64,000 nucleotides of DNA from an uncultured Prevotellaceae bacterium (GTDB taxonomy: Bacteria > Bacteroidota > Bacteroidia > Bacteroidales > Muribaculaceae). Within the stretch, counting starts at the first letter, position 1; the number at the start of each line of letters is the position of its first letter. Made by a program: the position numbers and the translations under genes. Below are positions 49,385 through 58,717 of this stretch, one piece after another. The stretch is from NCBI GenBank assembly GCA_900318255.1, contig ONJX01000025.1:1-64000 (forward strand), in the 5' to 3' direction. The notes beneath the pieces were generated by a model. It did not search any database. It was not told the DNA's origin and saw nothing but the letters and a program-made list of their open reading frames with translations.

Positions 49385-51652
49385 ATGGCACGCCGATTAC
49401 CTCTAGCCATCATCATTGTGGCGCTGCTGGCATTGAATGCTGGCACTGCCGCTGCTCAAATCAATACTGAGCAGGTGATGACCATTGGGCGCAATGCATT
49501 ATATTTTGAAGACTACATTCTTTCAATTCAGTATTTTAACCAGGTTATTCAACAAAAGCCTTATCTTCCAGAGCCCTATTTTTATCGAGCCGTAGCCAAG
49601 ATTTCGCTCGACGACTATTCGGGCGCTGAGTCCGATGCATCACAGTGCATAGAGATAAACCCGTTTATCAAAGATGCTTATCGCGTGCGTGCCGTGGCAC
49701 GACACAACACAAAAAAATTTGAAGCAGCGATTGACGATTACAAAACCTGCCTGCAGATGCGTCCTGATGACCCTGACATCATGCTCAACATGGCAATGTG
49801 TGAGCTGGCGCTCAAGAACTATAGCACTGCCGACAGTTGCCTCTCTTGGTGCCTTGAGCGTGACTCCACCAGCGAGCGAGCTTGCTTGGGCATGGCACAG
49901 CTGTGCCTTGAGCAGAATGACTCGGTGGGCGCTCTTAACTACGTGACGAGGTGTATTAACAGTCACAAAAACAATCCACAGGCCTATTTGGCTCGTTGTG
50001 AGATTTATACTAACTATCTGAAGGACTATAACAAAGCTCTTGAGGACATTGATGAGGTGATTAAACTTGAGCCCAGCAATGCTGGCTACTATATTAACCG
50101 ATCCTATCTTAGATACCAAATTAACGACATTCGCGGCACGATGGCCGACTTGGACTATGCTATCGCCATTGCCCCCAACAACGTGACGGCTCATTATAAC
50201 CGTGCCTTGCTGCGCAGTGAAGTGGGCGACTATAACAAGGCGGTTGAGGACTATGACTTTGTGCTCGAGCATGACCCTGATAACTATCCGGCATTCTATA
50301 ACAGAACTATGATGCTCATTAACATTGGGCACTACCAGCAAGGCATCAGTGGCCTTAATGCAATGCTTGAGAAAGATAAAGATGACTTCGTGGCTCTCTA
50401 TCAACGCGCTATGCTCTATATTGAGACTCGCCAGTATCAGTCGGCGTTGCGTGACTTAAACTCTATTCTTTCGAAGTATCCTAAGTTTGAGAGTGGATAC
50501 ATGTTGCGTGCACAAATCAAGCAGAGGCTAGGCGACAAGCGAGGTTATGAGAAAGATTTGGAGACTGCTGTGGCAGTAATGAAGACCAAGGGTGTACACT
50601 ATAGTTCATTTAATCCGGTGGATTTAGAGCGTGAACACTCACAAGAGATACATAACAAGCGCGCCCAGCAGCACCTTGACAAGCAAGAGCAAGAGGCACA
50701 ACGGCAACGCGAGATGATGGACGGCAGCTTAGAGGAGTCGGTAGAAGAGGTGAAAAAACGCTTCAGTCAGTTGCTGGTGGTGGATGTGAACAACGAGCTT
50801 AAGCCCGAGGTGGCGTTAGAGAGCGATGGCCTCTACGATGAGAAAGCGGGACACCGTCGCTACCGCAACAAAACTCGAGGTTTTATTCAAGACAACCAAG
50901 TGGAAGTGCAACCGCAGGGCGTGTTCTCACTTTCATATTACGGTCATGACAACAAGCTAAATGGCCGCACTCATTTCATGAAGGAGATAACGCAGGTCAA
51001 TGAGCTGCATGTGCTCACGAGTTCACTCACTCTTGTGTGCGGCACTTCTAATCTTTCGGAGTTAGAAGCAAGGTCGAGATTTAATAGCGTCGATTATTTC
51101 AATGGATTGTTGGCCACCGGGACGGTGCGAGCCATCGACTATTTTGGCAGGGCTATGGATTACTTTTTGCTTAAAGATGTGGATGCTGCCATTGCCGATG
51201 CCGGCCGTGCCATTGATGCTAATAGTGATTTTGTGCTTGCCTACTTCTTGAGGTTTAATGCTCGCATGGAGAAACTGCAACTCGATGGGGCTACCCACAC
51301 AGAGCACGGCGATGGGGACGAGGGACAGGCTCTGCTCTCACGGCGTGCCAGGGAAGTGGCACTCAGCGACATGGCTTCAGATTTGGGAAAAATCATAGCA
51401 TTGTCGCCTCGCAATATCTATGCCCACTACAATCTCGCTTATGTGCAGGCATTGATGGGTGAGGGTGACGCCGCTATCGCCAGTTATTCGCGGGCCATCG
51501 AGCTAAAGCCCGACCTAGGCGAGGCCTATTTTAACCGGGCTCTTATTTATCTGCAGTTCGGCGATAAAGAAAAAGGAATTGCCGATCTCAGCAAGGCTGG
51601 CGAGCTCGGAATACTCCCCAGCTATAACATCCTCAAGCGCATGACACGATAG
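49385..51652 (+). CDS. Secreted tetratricopeptide-repeat protein
   Basis: About 755 residues from the ATG at 49385 (a TTG at 49376 is in frame but less likely). Signal peptide about 1-24 (ending TAAAQ). Then a nearly continuous array of TPR units, for example around YFNQVIQQKPYLPEPYFYRA, YLARCEIYTNYLKDYNKALE and YNRALLRSEVGDYNKAVED, interrupted near 420-540 by a charged Gln/Glu-rich region and a non-TPR domain. TPR units resume at the C-terminus (EAYFNRALIYLQFGDKEKGI). A periplasmic or outer-membrane scaffold role is likely. The gene starts 24 bp after the META gene and probably shares its transcript. Confidence 0.85.
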   Translation: MARRLPLAIIIVALLALNAGTAAAQINTEQVMTIGRNALYFEDYILSIQYFNQVIQQKPYLPEPYFYRAVAKISLDDYSGAESDASQCIEINPFIKDAYRVRAVARHNTKKFEAAIDDYKTCLQMRPDDPDIMLNMAMCELALKNYSTADSCLSWCLERDSTSERACLGMAQLCLEQNDSVGALNYVTRCINSHKNNPQAYLARCEIYTNYLKDYNKALEDIDEVIKLEPSNAGYYINRSYLRYQINDIRGTMADLDYAIAIAPNNVTAHYNRALLRSEVGDYNKAVEDYDFVLEHDPDNYPAFYNRTMMLINIGHYQQGISGLNAMLEKDKDDFVALYQRAMLYIETRQYQSALRDLNSILSKYPKFESGYMLRAQIKQRLGDKRGYEKDLETAVAVMKTKGVHYSSFNPVDLEREHSQEIHNKRAQQHLDKQEQEAQRQREMMDGSLEESVEEVKKRFSQLLVVDVNNELKPEVALESDGLYDEKAGHRRYRNKTRGFIQDNQVEVQPQGVFSLSYYGHDNKLNGRTHFMKEITQVNELHVLTSSLTLVCGTSNLSELEARSRFNSVDYFNGLLATGTVRAIDYFGRAMDYFLLKDVDAAIADAGRAIDANSDFVLAYFLRFNARMEKLQLDGATHTEHGDGDEGQALLSRRAREVALSDMASDLGKIIALSPRNIYAHYNLAYVQALMGEGDAAIASYSRAIELKPDLGEAYFNRALIYLQFGDKEKGIADLSKAGELGILPSYNILKRMTR

Positions 51653-52014
51653 GACGAGAGGACAAGAGGACAAGAAGACAAGAGGACAAGAAGACGAGAG
51701 GACAAGAGGACAAGAGGACAAGAGGACAAGAAGACAAGAGGACAAGAAGACAAGAGGACAAGAGGACGAGAGGACGAGAGGACAAGAGGACAAGAAGACA
51801 AGAGGACAAGAGGACAAGAGGACAAGAGGACAAGAAGACAAGAAGACGAGAGGACAAGAAGACGAGAATACGAGAGGACGAGAGGACAAGAAGACAAGAG
51901 GACAAGAAGACAAGAGGACAAGAGGACAAGAAGACAAGAGGACAAGAAGACAAGAGGACAAGAAGACAAGAGGACAAGAGGACAAGAAGAAAAGGGGACG
52001 AGAGGACAAGAGAT
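51653..52014. repeat. Long 9-bp satellite array (GACAAGARG)
   Basis: About 40 units of GACAAGAGG/GACAAGAAG with GACGAGAGG variants, starting immediately after the TPR stop codon. Same unit as 34305-34564. Long minus-strand frames through it (Leu/Ser/Cys/Val only) are spurious. The rest of the gap, 52015-52233, holds only the EF-G2 promoter. Confidence 0.95.
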
Positions 52015-52118
52015 TGAACATGGGCTGTGGGATTTCCCTTTTTTGCCTTTTTTCTGGTTTATAGCAAATAATCATGCACTTTATTGAGAAAAAATTTAAT
52101 TTTTAGAAATTAATTCAC

Positions 52119-52126
52119 TAACTTTG
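52119..52126 (+). promoter_or_regulatory. -7 box of fusA2
   Basis: TAACTTTG. It gives a 5' UTR of about 100 nt before the ATG at 52234. In Bacteroides thetaiotaomicron the gene is activated by the regulator Cur; I cannot identify its site here. Confidence 0.5.
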
Positions 52127-52233
52127 TGGGCTCAAACTGCTGTGCCCTTATTTTGGGTAGTCTAAGAAGCTGTTTAGCAGATATTATTGTAATAAAAAGA
52201 AAATTTAAATCATTTAATTTCACAATAATTTTC

Positions 52234-54396
52234 ATGAAAGTTTATAAAAGTAACGAGATTCGTAACATCTCATTATTAGGAAACAAAGGCTCGGGTAAAA
52301 CAACCCTTGCCGAGTCTATCATCTTCGACTGCGGTCTTATCAACCGCCGTGGCACTATCGACGCAGGCAACACCGTGTGCGACTATTTCCCTGTAGAGAA
52401 GGAATATGGCAACTCGGTATTCTCTACTATTTTTAGTGTAGAGAACAAGGGCAAGAAACTCAACTTCATTGACTGCCCTGGTATGGACGACTATGTGGGC
52501 AACATTGTTACTGCCCTCAACGTCACCGACGCAGCCCTGATGCTCATCAATGGTCAGAATGCCATTGAGGTGGGTACTCAGAATCAGTATCGCACCGTGG
52601 GCAACATCAAGAAGCCCCTCATCTTTGCCGTTAACCGCCTGGACAACGACGCTGCCGACTTTGACAACGCCCTCAACCAGCTGCGCGAGACCTTCGGCAA
52701 CAAGGTGGTGCCCGTGCAGTTCCCAGTATCGACTGGTGCTGGCTTCAAGAGCATCGTTGACGTGATGACGATGAAGCAGTACAACTACGATGGCGACAGC
52801 GGCAAGGCCACTGTTACTGACATCGACGCTGCTCATCAAGACCGTGCCGAGGAGTATAACATGGCACTCGTGGAGATGGCAGCCGAGGGCGACGAGGCAC
52901 TCATGGAGAAATTCCTCGAGACCGACACCCTCACACCAGAAGAAATCGTTGACGGTATGCGCAAGGGCCTCATCGACTGCAGCGTCATCCCCGTGATGTG
53001 TATAAGCGGCGAGAAGAACGTGGGCGTTGACCGCCTCATGGACTTCCTGGGCGAGGTGGTTCCCACCACAGCCGAGATGCCCGCAGTGACCGACACCGAC
53101 GGCAACGAAGTGAAGTGCGACCCCAACGGTCCCACGAGCCTCTTCTTCTTCAAGACCACCGTTGAGCCTCACATTGGCGAGGTGTCTTATTTCAAGGTGA
53201 TGAGCGGTACTATCAAGGCTGGTACCGACCTGACCAATATGAACCGCGGCAGCAAGGAGCGCATCACACAGCTCAACACCGTGTGCGGTAGCTTGGCAAA
53301 GACCACCGTTGACGAGTTGCAGGCTGGCGACATTGGCGCCACTGTTAAGCTTAAAGACGTGCGCCGTGGCAACACCCTTAACGACAAGGACTGCGAGCGC
53401 GTCTATGACTTCATTCAGTATCCTGCTCCCAAGTATCAGCGCGCTATCCGCCCTGTTAATGAGAGCGAGATTGAGAAGCTGGGTCAAATCCTCAACCGCA
53501 TGCACGAGGAGGATCCCACATGGATCATCGAGCAATCTAAGGAGTTGAAGCAGACCATCATCAGCGGTCAGGGCGAGCTCCACTTGCGCACCCTCAAGTG
53601 GCGCATCGAGAACAACGAGAAGGTTCAAATCGAGTATATCGAGCCTAAGATTCCTTATCGCGAGACTATCACTAAGGCCGCTCGTGCCGACTATCGTCAC
53701 AAGAAGCAGTCGGGTGGTTCGGGTCAGTTTGGTGAGGTACACCTCATCATTGAGCCTTACCGCGAAGGTATGCCCGAGCCCGACGTTTACAAGTTTGGCA
53801 ACCAGGAGTTCAAGATGAGCGTGCGCGACAAGCAGGAGATGGATCTTGACTGGGGCGGCAAGCTCGTGATCTATAACTGTATCGTGGGCGGTGCTATTGA
53901 TGCACGCTTCATCCCCGCTATCGTGAAAGGTATCATGGACCGCATGGAGCAAGGCCCATTGACAGGCTCTTATGCTCGCGACGTGCGCGTGTGCATCTAC
54001 GATGGTAAGATGCACCCAGTAGATAGTAATGAAATCTCGTTCCGCCTGGCAGCTCGCAATGCCTTCAGCAAGGCCTTCCGCGATGCTAACCCCAAGGTGC
54101 TTGAGCCAATCTATGATGTTGAGATTCTCGTGCCTAGCGATGCAATGGGTGGCGTGCAGAGCGACCTTCCTGGCCGCCGTGGCATCATGATGGACATGTC
54201 GAGCGCTAATGGTCTTGAGACTATCAAGGCTCGCATTCCATTGAAGGAGATGGCAAGCTACTCTACAGCTTTGAGCTCCATCACTGGCGGACGTGCTTCG
54301 TTCTCGATGAAGTTTGCTAGCTACGAGCTGGTTCCTGGCGATGTTCAGGAGAAACTCCTCAAGGAATACGAAGAAGCCAACAAAGACGAAGATTAA
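52234..54396 (+). CDS. fusA2: Elongation factor G paralogue EF-G2
   Basis: A 720-residue EF-G paralogue from the ATG at 52234 (the frame is open from 52126, but that lies at the -7 box). The domain order is that of EF-G: G domain, II, III, IV, V. G1 is GNKGSGKT (16-23), G3 is DCPGMDD with Met84 at 52483-52485 where translational GTPases have the catalytic His (DTPGH), and G4 is NRLD. The switch-I Thr of RGIT is also replaced (YGNS). This matches Bacteroides EF-G2, reported to translocate without GTP hydrolysis and to matter under carbon starvation and in the gut. Domain IV has RQ.. and the SGGSGQFGEV loop. Followed by a strong terminator. Confidence 0.93.
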   Translation: MKVYKSNEIRNISLLGNKGSGKTTLAESIIFDCGLINRRGTIDAGNTVCDYFPVEKEYGNSVFSTIFSVENKGKKLNFIDCPGMDDYVGNIVTALNVTDAALMLINGQNAIEVGTQNQYRTVGNIKKPLIFAVNRLDNDAADFDNALNQLRETFGNKVVPVQFPVSTGAGFKSIVDVMTMKQYNYDGDSGKATVTDIDAAHQDRAEEYNMALVEMAAEGDEALMEKFLETDTLTPEEIVDGMRKGLIDCSVIPVMCISGEKNVGVDRLMDFLGEVVPTTAEMPAVTDTDGNEVKCDPNGPTSLFFFKTTVEPHIGEVSYFKVMSGTIKAGTDLTNMNRGSKERITQLNTVCGSLAKTTVDELQAGDIGATVKLKDVRRGNTLNDKDCERVYDFIQYPAPKYQRAIRPVNESEIEKLGQILNRMHEEDPTWIIEQSKELKQTIISGQGELHLRTLKWRIENNEKVQIEYIEPKIPYRETITKAARADYRHKKQSGGSGQFGEVHLIIEPYREGMPEPDVYKFGNQEFKMSVRDKQEMDLDWGGKLVIYNCIVGGAIDARFIPAIVKGIMDRMEQGPLTGSYARDVRVCIYDGKMHPVDSNEISFRLAARNAFSKAFRDANPKVLEPIYDVEILVPSDAMGGVQSDLPGRRGIMMDMSSANGLETIKARIPLKEMASYSTALSSITGGRASFSMKFASYELVPGDVQEKLLKEYEEANKDED

Positions 54397-54434
54397 TCCC
54401 CTCTCTTCTGTTTTTTCCTTACATAACAATGCTG

Positions 54435-54468
54435 AAAGGCACTTCTCAATCATTAGAGAAGTGCCTTT
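54435..54468. terminator. fusA2 terminator
   Basis: Thirteen-bp arms AAAGGCACTTCTC (54435-54447) and GAGAAGTGCCTTT (54456-54468), then CAATTCAT. Confidence 0.8.
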
Positions 54469-54538
54469 CAATTCATCGGGCATTAGCACCATGTGAGTGT
54501 GGCACAATGCCGGTAAGCCGTTAAGGTTATGTGAGTAA

Positions 54539-55465
54539 TCAGCCTTCCAGACTATAGAAAAGCTCGCTAACTGCCACGTTGTATTTAGCCATTGATGTGG
54601 CTTTCTTGATGGCTTTGAGTGACTTGTGGGGGGCGTTGGGCAGGAATGTCTCCCACAGCGATTTCATCTTCAGGAGCAGTTGGTGCTCGCCACCGTTGAG
54701 CTGCCCGGTGTAGGCATCGCGCAGGCGGTTGTGGAGCTCACAGTAGTTGTCTGGGGTAGCTTTCTCTGGGCACAACATGGCAGGGTCTTCGATGAGACCG
54801 CGACCTATCATCATGCCGGCGATGCCTGGCAGTATCTTGCTCATGCGTGAGATGTCGTCAATGGTCTTCAGCTCGCCGTTGTAGATGACAGGGTAGTGGC
54901 ACGAAGCAACAATCTCATTAAACTGGTCTAGGTCGAGCACGCCTTTGTACTGCTGCCGGCCAGTGCGTGGATGCACAGTTACATGAGTGGGCTCGATAAT
55001 GTGGAGCAGTGGAATGATGTCTCTCCACTGAGTGGGCTCATCCCAGCCAAGGCGCATCTTCACGCTATAAGAAACATCGTTCACCGTGCTTAACGCTTTG
55101 AAGAGTTTCTCCACCTCATCGGGATATTGCAGCAGTCCCGACCCCTTGTGATGCAGGGCTATGGGAGGGAATGGGCACCCTAGGTTTATGTCGATGGCGC
55201 TGTGCCCCATCTCCTTTAGCGTCGCCGCCATGCGCAGCGCATCCTTTGGCTGGCAAGCTAAAATTTGTGGGGTGAACGCTGGCACAGCATTATTCTCGGG
55301 GTTAGCATCAACGAGGTCGCGCTTGCGTATTTGGCTATGTTCCACACGCATAAATGGTCCGAAATATCCATCGGTTCCACCAAAAATCTCGTAGTGTGCA
55401 TTCCGCCAGTGACAGTCGGTGATGCCCTGCACCGGGGCGGCAAATATCTTAATGTCGTTAATCAT
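54539..55465 (-). CDS. tRNA-dihydrouridine synthase
   Basis: A 308-residue Dus-family flavoenzyme reducing uridines in the tRNA D-loop. TIM barrel with APVQGITDCHWR at the FMN site (residues about 9-20), the catalytic Cys in NLGCPFPP near 95, the basic MRLGWDEP segment near 138, HPRTGRQQYKG near 167 and the flavin-phosphate site GRGLIEDP near 218. Subfamily (A, B or C) is not certain. It has a TATCTTTG -7 box at 55546-55553. Confidence 0.9.
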   Translation of the reverse strand: MINDIKIFAAPVQGITDCHWRNAHYEIFGGTDGYFGPFMRVEHSQIRKRDLVDANPENNAVPAFTPQILACQPKDALRMAATLKEMGHSAIDINLGCPFPPIALHHKGSGLLQYPDEVEKLFKALSTVNDVSYSVKMRLGWDEPTQWRDIIPLLHIIEPTHVTVHPRTGRQQYKGVLDLDQFNEIVASCHYPVIYNGELKTIDDISRMSKILPGIAGMMIGRGLIEDPAMLCPEKATPDNYCELHNRLRDAYTGQLNGGEHQLLLKMKSLWETFLPNAPHKSLKAIKKATSMAKYNVAVSELFYSLEG

Positions 55466-55545
55466 TTTTTAGAGAACAAGAAAACAAAAGAACAAGGCAA
55501 TGGCTGCTGTCGCTCATGTCTGCCTTTTGATTTTTCAATTTTCGG

Positions 55546-55553
55546 CAAAGATA
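55546..55553 (-). promoter_or_regulatory. -7 box of the dus gene
   Basis: Minus strand TATCTTTG, 80 bp before the start codon. Confidence 0.55.
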
Positions 55554-55665
55554 ATGATTTTATATGATAAAACACTCATCTCAGATGATTAAAAACGGTG
55601 TGAACCCAAAAAAACAACGGCTGCACAGAGTTGTGGGAGTGCCGCCGTTGTTTTTTGGTGTGATG

Positions 55666-56067
55666 TCACTTATATCTTATTATCCTAAAATGGTTTTTTG
55701 TGTCAATTATAACAGCATTGCATTTGTTGTTGTATGCCATTTTTGCTGCCTTATAGAACAAATTGTGTCTGAGACTTCTGCTCTCTGGTCGCAGTAAAGG
55801 TATAGTAAATGGATGGTATGTGCCGTAGGCAATAACATCAAAATCTCTCTTGATTTCATCTTCGTTCATGAAGATTTCAACATTTTCATAAATAATCAGT
55901 TTCTTTTTGTGGTCATTAAAAAACAGCTTATTGAAAATAGAAGTTTTGTTGATACGCTTCTCATACATTGAGCGCAAATTTGCAGTCTCAAGTTTACTTG
56001 TTGTGCATGACGGCAAGAAAAAGCATGCAATTAAGATTGCAATATAAATTTTAATAATCGAGTCCAC
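55666..56067 (-). CDS. Putative lipoprotein, start inside a MITE end
   Basis: A 133-residue predicted lipoprotein: signal segment with IYIAILIACFFLPSC (lipobox Cys about 21), then a soluble domain with YENVEIFMNEDEIKRDFDVIAYG and a C-terminal AAKMAYNNKCNAVIID segment. The latter resembles small Bacteroidetes proteins with a YbjQ-like or DUF4156-type layout (C-x-A-V/I strand after a helix); the match is loose. The only start is GTG at 56067, which lies in the terminal repeat of the element at 56061-56200. The original start was probably lost when the element inserted. Confidence 0.55.
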   Translation of the reverse strand: MDSIIKIYIAILIACFFLPSCTTSKLETANLRSMYEKRINKTSIFNKLFFNDHKKKLIIYENVEIFMNEDEIKRDFDVIAYGTYHPFTIPLLRPESRSLRHNLFYKAAKMAYNNKCNAVIIDTKNHFRIIRYK

Positions 56068-56200
56068 TTTAAAAAGTGAAAACCACTAATTTTCAACAAT
56101 TTTTGCCAATTATATTTTGTTGATTTTCAATAGTTTTTAATCGTACTTAATCGTTTGACAACTTGAGTCGGCACAAAAATACGACTTTTTAAAGTGGACT
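56061..56200. mobile_element. MITE-like element, 17-bp terminal inverted repeats
   Basis: Ends AGTCCACTTTAAAAAGT (56061-56077) and ACTTTTTAAAGTGGACT (56184-56200) are perfect inverse copies. The 106-bp interior is AT-rich and noncoding. A related right end (AACTTGAGT...AGTGGACTCATA) occurs at 43289-43313. No transposase, so it is non-autonomous. Confidence 0.8.
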
Positions 56201-56226
56201 CATAATCTGTTTCATTTTGATCGTGT

Positions 56227-56664
56227 TTAGAGTCGTTTAAAATAATTTCGTTCGTCAAATTTTAGCAGTTTCCTCTCTTTGTCAAGAGCAATAGTGCTGT
56301 AATATGAACCTTTCTTGTGGTCGTAACGAATTGTGCTATTGTTGTCGATAATATCGTAGTGGCCTGAATAAGCTGTTTGACCGTCGAACTTTACAACAAT
56401 GTTATCTCCGCTAATAGTTACAATCGCCACCGAGCGCATCCCCATTATTGTAGTTGTGTAAGTCCAGCTTCCTTGGATCCAAGATTTGATTTCATTGAGT
56501 TCATCGTTTTCGCGGTCTGACTCTTGTGGCATTTCTTGCTGCCTAACTGTTGTAGTTTGTGTTGTTCTCACTTTTGCTTTACGAGTTTTTTTAACTTTTG
56601 CTTCTGTTGTCTGTGAGAAGCTGCACAGCATCGCCAATGCGATGATTAAGATTGAATTATTCAT
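56227..56664 (-). CDS. Small secreted protein, paralogue A
   Basis: From the ATG at 56664 the product has 145 residues; the longer frame to 56769 runs back into the FISUMP gene and lacks a good signal. Signal peptide about 1-20 (MNNSILIIALAMLCSFSQTTEA), then the basic run KVKKTRKAK, a Thr/Gln linker and a beta-rich lipocalin-like or META-like domain of about 85 residues starting WIQGSWTYTT, with TISGDNIVVKFDGQ in the middle and KLLKFDERNYFKRL at the end. The architecture matches the gene at 58718-59134. Function unknown. About 35 bp after the FISUMP stop. Confidence 0.65.
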   Translation of the reverse strand: MNNSILIIALAMLCSFSQTTEAKVKKTRKAKVRTTQTTTVRQQEMPQESDRENDELNEIKSWIQGSWTYTTTIMGMRSVAIVTISGDNIVVKFDGQTAYSGHYDIIDNNSTIRYDHKKGSYYSTIALDKERKLLKFDERNYFKRL

Positions 56665-56698
56665 CTTCTTTGTGATTTTTTTATGTTTGTAAAAAATA

Positions 56699-58042
56699 TT
56701 AGCGTGAAGTACGCACCGGACGCACATTATGACCATAGCTACGCCCAGCGCGATATACGTTATGCTCATCTAATCCTAATTGTAAGAAAACTCCACAAGA
56801 AGGGTTGGATAGGTCTTTAGTATCTAAATCGCGTGACCAATAACCACCACATGATTCTGGTTTTATGGGTTTTGCGTCGCCAGACCCAGCAATATACCCA
56901 GCTCTATATCCAGCTAATGGTAAAAAAATCGATGAATTGTTGTGCTTACTGTGAACAATATACCCCTTAACATTATTTATAGTTCTTATTTCCCAAGCAC
57001 ATTCATTTATTAATTCCATTAACTGTTTTTTAGATGGCATTTGCCAACCCTCACCCCAGTTTACATGTGCTGCATCATCGGTAAGATCTAGCTCGATTTG
57101 ATTGTCAACTTTGCCATGATTCCTGTCTGTGCAGTATTTGGTAATTCCATAAGAGAATGGGTCATACCACTTGTAGGTGTTCCAATCACAATTCTCCTTT
57201 GGTATAACCTCTCCCCAAGCAAAATAGTCTCCATAGTCTTCTGGTCTAATGGAACCCACATTCATCGTCGCCCACAGAGTTCCACTCGGGAGCCCTAGAT
57301 CTACATATTCATGGTTATTATAAACATTATTATTACTATTTTTCTTGTTAGAATTATCAACATCTTTTACTATCAAAATTGGGCGTACTTTAAGTTTATT
57401 TATGCTTCTGACTCCTTCACATCCAGATTTTACACTTTTGTTATTTATTTGAAAATATGCTGCAAGAGCATAACCTGACCGTGATGCGTCTCTATCGCCA
57501 GTCCAGAAATAATAAGAATCAAATGAATTGGCTGATGGTGCAGGTATCAAAATTTCATTTCCATTTATTTTACTTTTCAGAACAATAATGTCCTCCAAGA
57601 ATTTGGAATCGTCATATTGTACTTTAGCAAGTCTCTTGTCGGCGTCATAAAGAAGTTGACGAACTTGATCTGCTGTTGGCAATTGAAATACCTTGAGTGC
57701 ATATTTATTGGCTCCAAAGATTTTAGTCACAATATCATATTTTGGATCACCTGCAATACTTGCCGGAAGGTCTCCATAGAAAACAGATCTTGCGTCACCA
57801 GTGACATCTCCCCATATTACACTTATTGGTAGTTCATCGGTACACCAATATATTTTATCACCATCTCTTGTGTGACCACCCATATCAATGAAGGTATATT
57901 CATTAATCATAATGCGATTCCCTGTTTCAATGGCTCCACTTTGTTTAATTATTGTTCCTTCTTTTTGTACTTGAGAGAAGAGTTTAAAAGAAGATATAAT
58001 TATAAAGAAACAGAATAATATTATTAAATATAAATTTTTCAT
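56699..58042 (-). CDS. FISUMP (Fibrobacter major paralogous) domain protein
   Basis: A 447-residue secreted protein: signal peptide about 1-23 (ending KLFSQ), then two C-type-lectin-like segments. The first (about 60-215) ends with FWTGDRDASRSG and LKVRPILIV; the second (about 245-447) has the FISUMP hallmark EYVDLGLPSGTLWATMNVG, then YFAWGEV, GWQMPSKKQLMELI, LPLAGYRAG, GGYWSRD and the terminal YGHNVRPV. An Asn-rich linker (NNKNSNNNV-type) separates them. FISUMP proteins are surface or secreted proteins of unknown ligand. Unlike the FGE gene, its end lacks an NNC-codon pattern. Confidence 0.82.
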   Translation of the reverse strand: MKNLYLIILFCFFIIISSFKLFSQVQKEGTIIKQSGAIETGNRIMINEYTFIDMGGHTRDGDKIYWCTDELPISVIWGDVTGDARSVFYGDLPASIAGDPKYDIVTKIFGANKYALKVFQLPTADQVRQLLYDADKRLAKVQYDDSKFLEDIIVLKSKINGNEILIPAPSANSFDSYYFWTGDRDASRSGYALAAYFQINNKSVKSGCEGVRSINKLKVRPILIVKDVDNSNKKNSNNNVYNNHEYVDLGLPSGTLWATMNVGSIRPEDYGDYFAWGEVIPKENCDWNTYKWYDPFSYGITKYCTDRNHGKVDNQIELDLTDDAAHVNWGEGWQMPSKKQLMELINECAWEIRTINNVKGYIVHSKHNNSSIFLPLAGYRAGYIAGSGDAKPIKPESCGGYWSRDLDTKDLSNPSCGVFLQLGLDEHNVYRAGRSYGHNVRPVRTSR

Positions 58043-58056
58043 ACAATTAGTGTTAA

Positions 58057-58686
58057 TTAATGACTAATAATCAGATAGTTTTTAGCATTACGTGCCATTT
58101 GTAGGTCTTTTTCGTAATTTTCAACCATCTCATAGTTGCCAAGCTCTGTGGCGATTTTTTTACCGCGTTCTGACAAATTAATGACACGATTAATAACCCC
58201 CATCATATCATCAAAAAAATATGGATTGGTTCTTGTGGTGCCATATTGAGACATGAGCGAGCGATATTGCTGATAGAGTCTATTAAATTGTTCTCTCTCC
58301 CTCAATAGTTTGCCCTCTATTTGAATCATTTCAGTCCTAAGTGCATCAAGTCTTGCTTGCTCGGCATTTTGGATGTTTTCTGTCTCGATATTTTGATCGT
58401 TTTTTTCAAAAGATGACTCAACCTCTTCTTGTTTTGATTCTTGTTCAAGATGGTCAACAGGTTCCTTAGGCAAGATTTCTTCATTTGTGGTAGAGATGGA
58501 ATCATTCACCGAAATAGTATCATCATTAATAGCAATAGAATCTACATTAGTTGTGTCTTCTATCGGGAGTGTATCACTGCTATTACTGCTTATACTGCCA
58601 TCTTGCACATTGTTACAAGAAGATATTCCAAAGACAGATGTCACTGCAAGTAGAAATACCAAAAATAAGATGTTTTTCATAATCAC
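58057..58686 (-). CDS. Putative lipoprotein with Asp/Ser-rich and coiled-coil parts
   Basis: A 209-residue predicted lipoprotein: signal about 1-23 with FGISSC (Cys24; start M1 or M3), then a Ser/Asp/Thr/Ile-rich low-complexity stretch with repeated (V/I)DSIAINDDTISV-type words, an acidic region and a predicted coiled coil (about 105-205, with RTEMIQIEGKLLREREQFNR). No recognised family. It lies 14 bp upstream of the FISUMP gene and probably in the same transcript as the two small paralogues flanking the pair. Confidence 0.6.
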   Translation of the reverse strand: MIMKNILFLVFLLAVTSVFGISSCNNVQDGSISSNSSDTLPIEDTTNVDSIAINDDTISVNDSISTTNEEILPKEPVDHLEQESKQEEVESSFEKNDQNIETENIQNAEQARLDALRTEMIQIEGKLLREREQFNRLYQQYRSLMSQYGTTRTNPYFFDDMMGVINRVINLSERGKKIATELGNYEMVENYEKDLQMARNAKNYLIISH

Positions 58687-58717
58687 TTGAAATCTAAATG
58701 ATTTAGCATTCTCTTAT

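Noticed and set aside
51515..52075. Long minus-strand frames rich in Leu, Ser, Cys and Val across the satellite array (also 34203-34586)
   Set aside because: They exist only because the 9-bp period is a multiple of three. Several frames are open at once, there is no start context, and the composition is not protein-like.
56699..57000. Possible second DGR target: FISUMP protein with a C-type-lectin-like end
   Set aside because: The last 60 codons show no concentration of NNC or adenine-derived codons and no hairpin after the stop comparable to the FGE gene.
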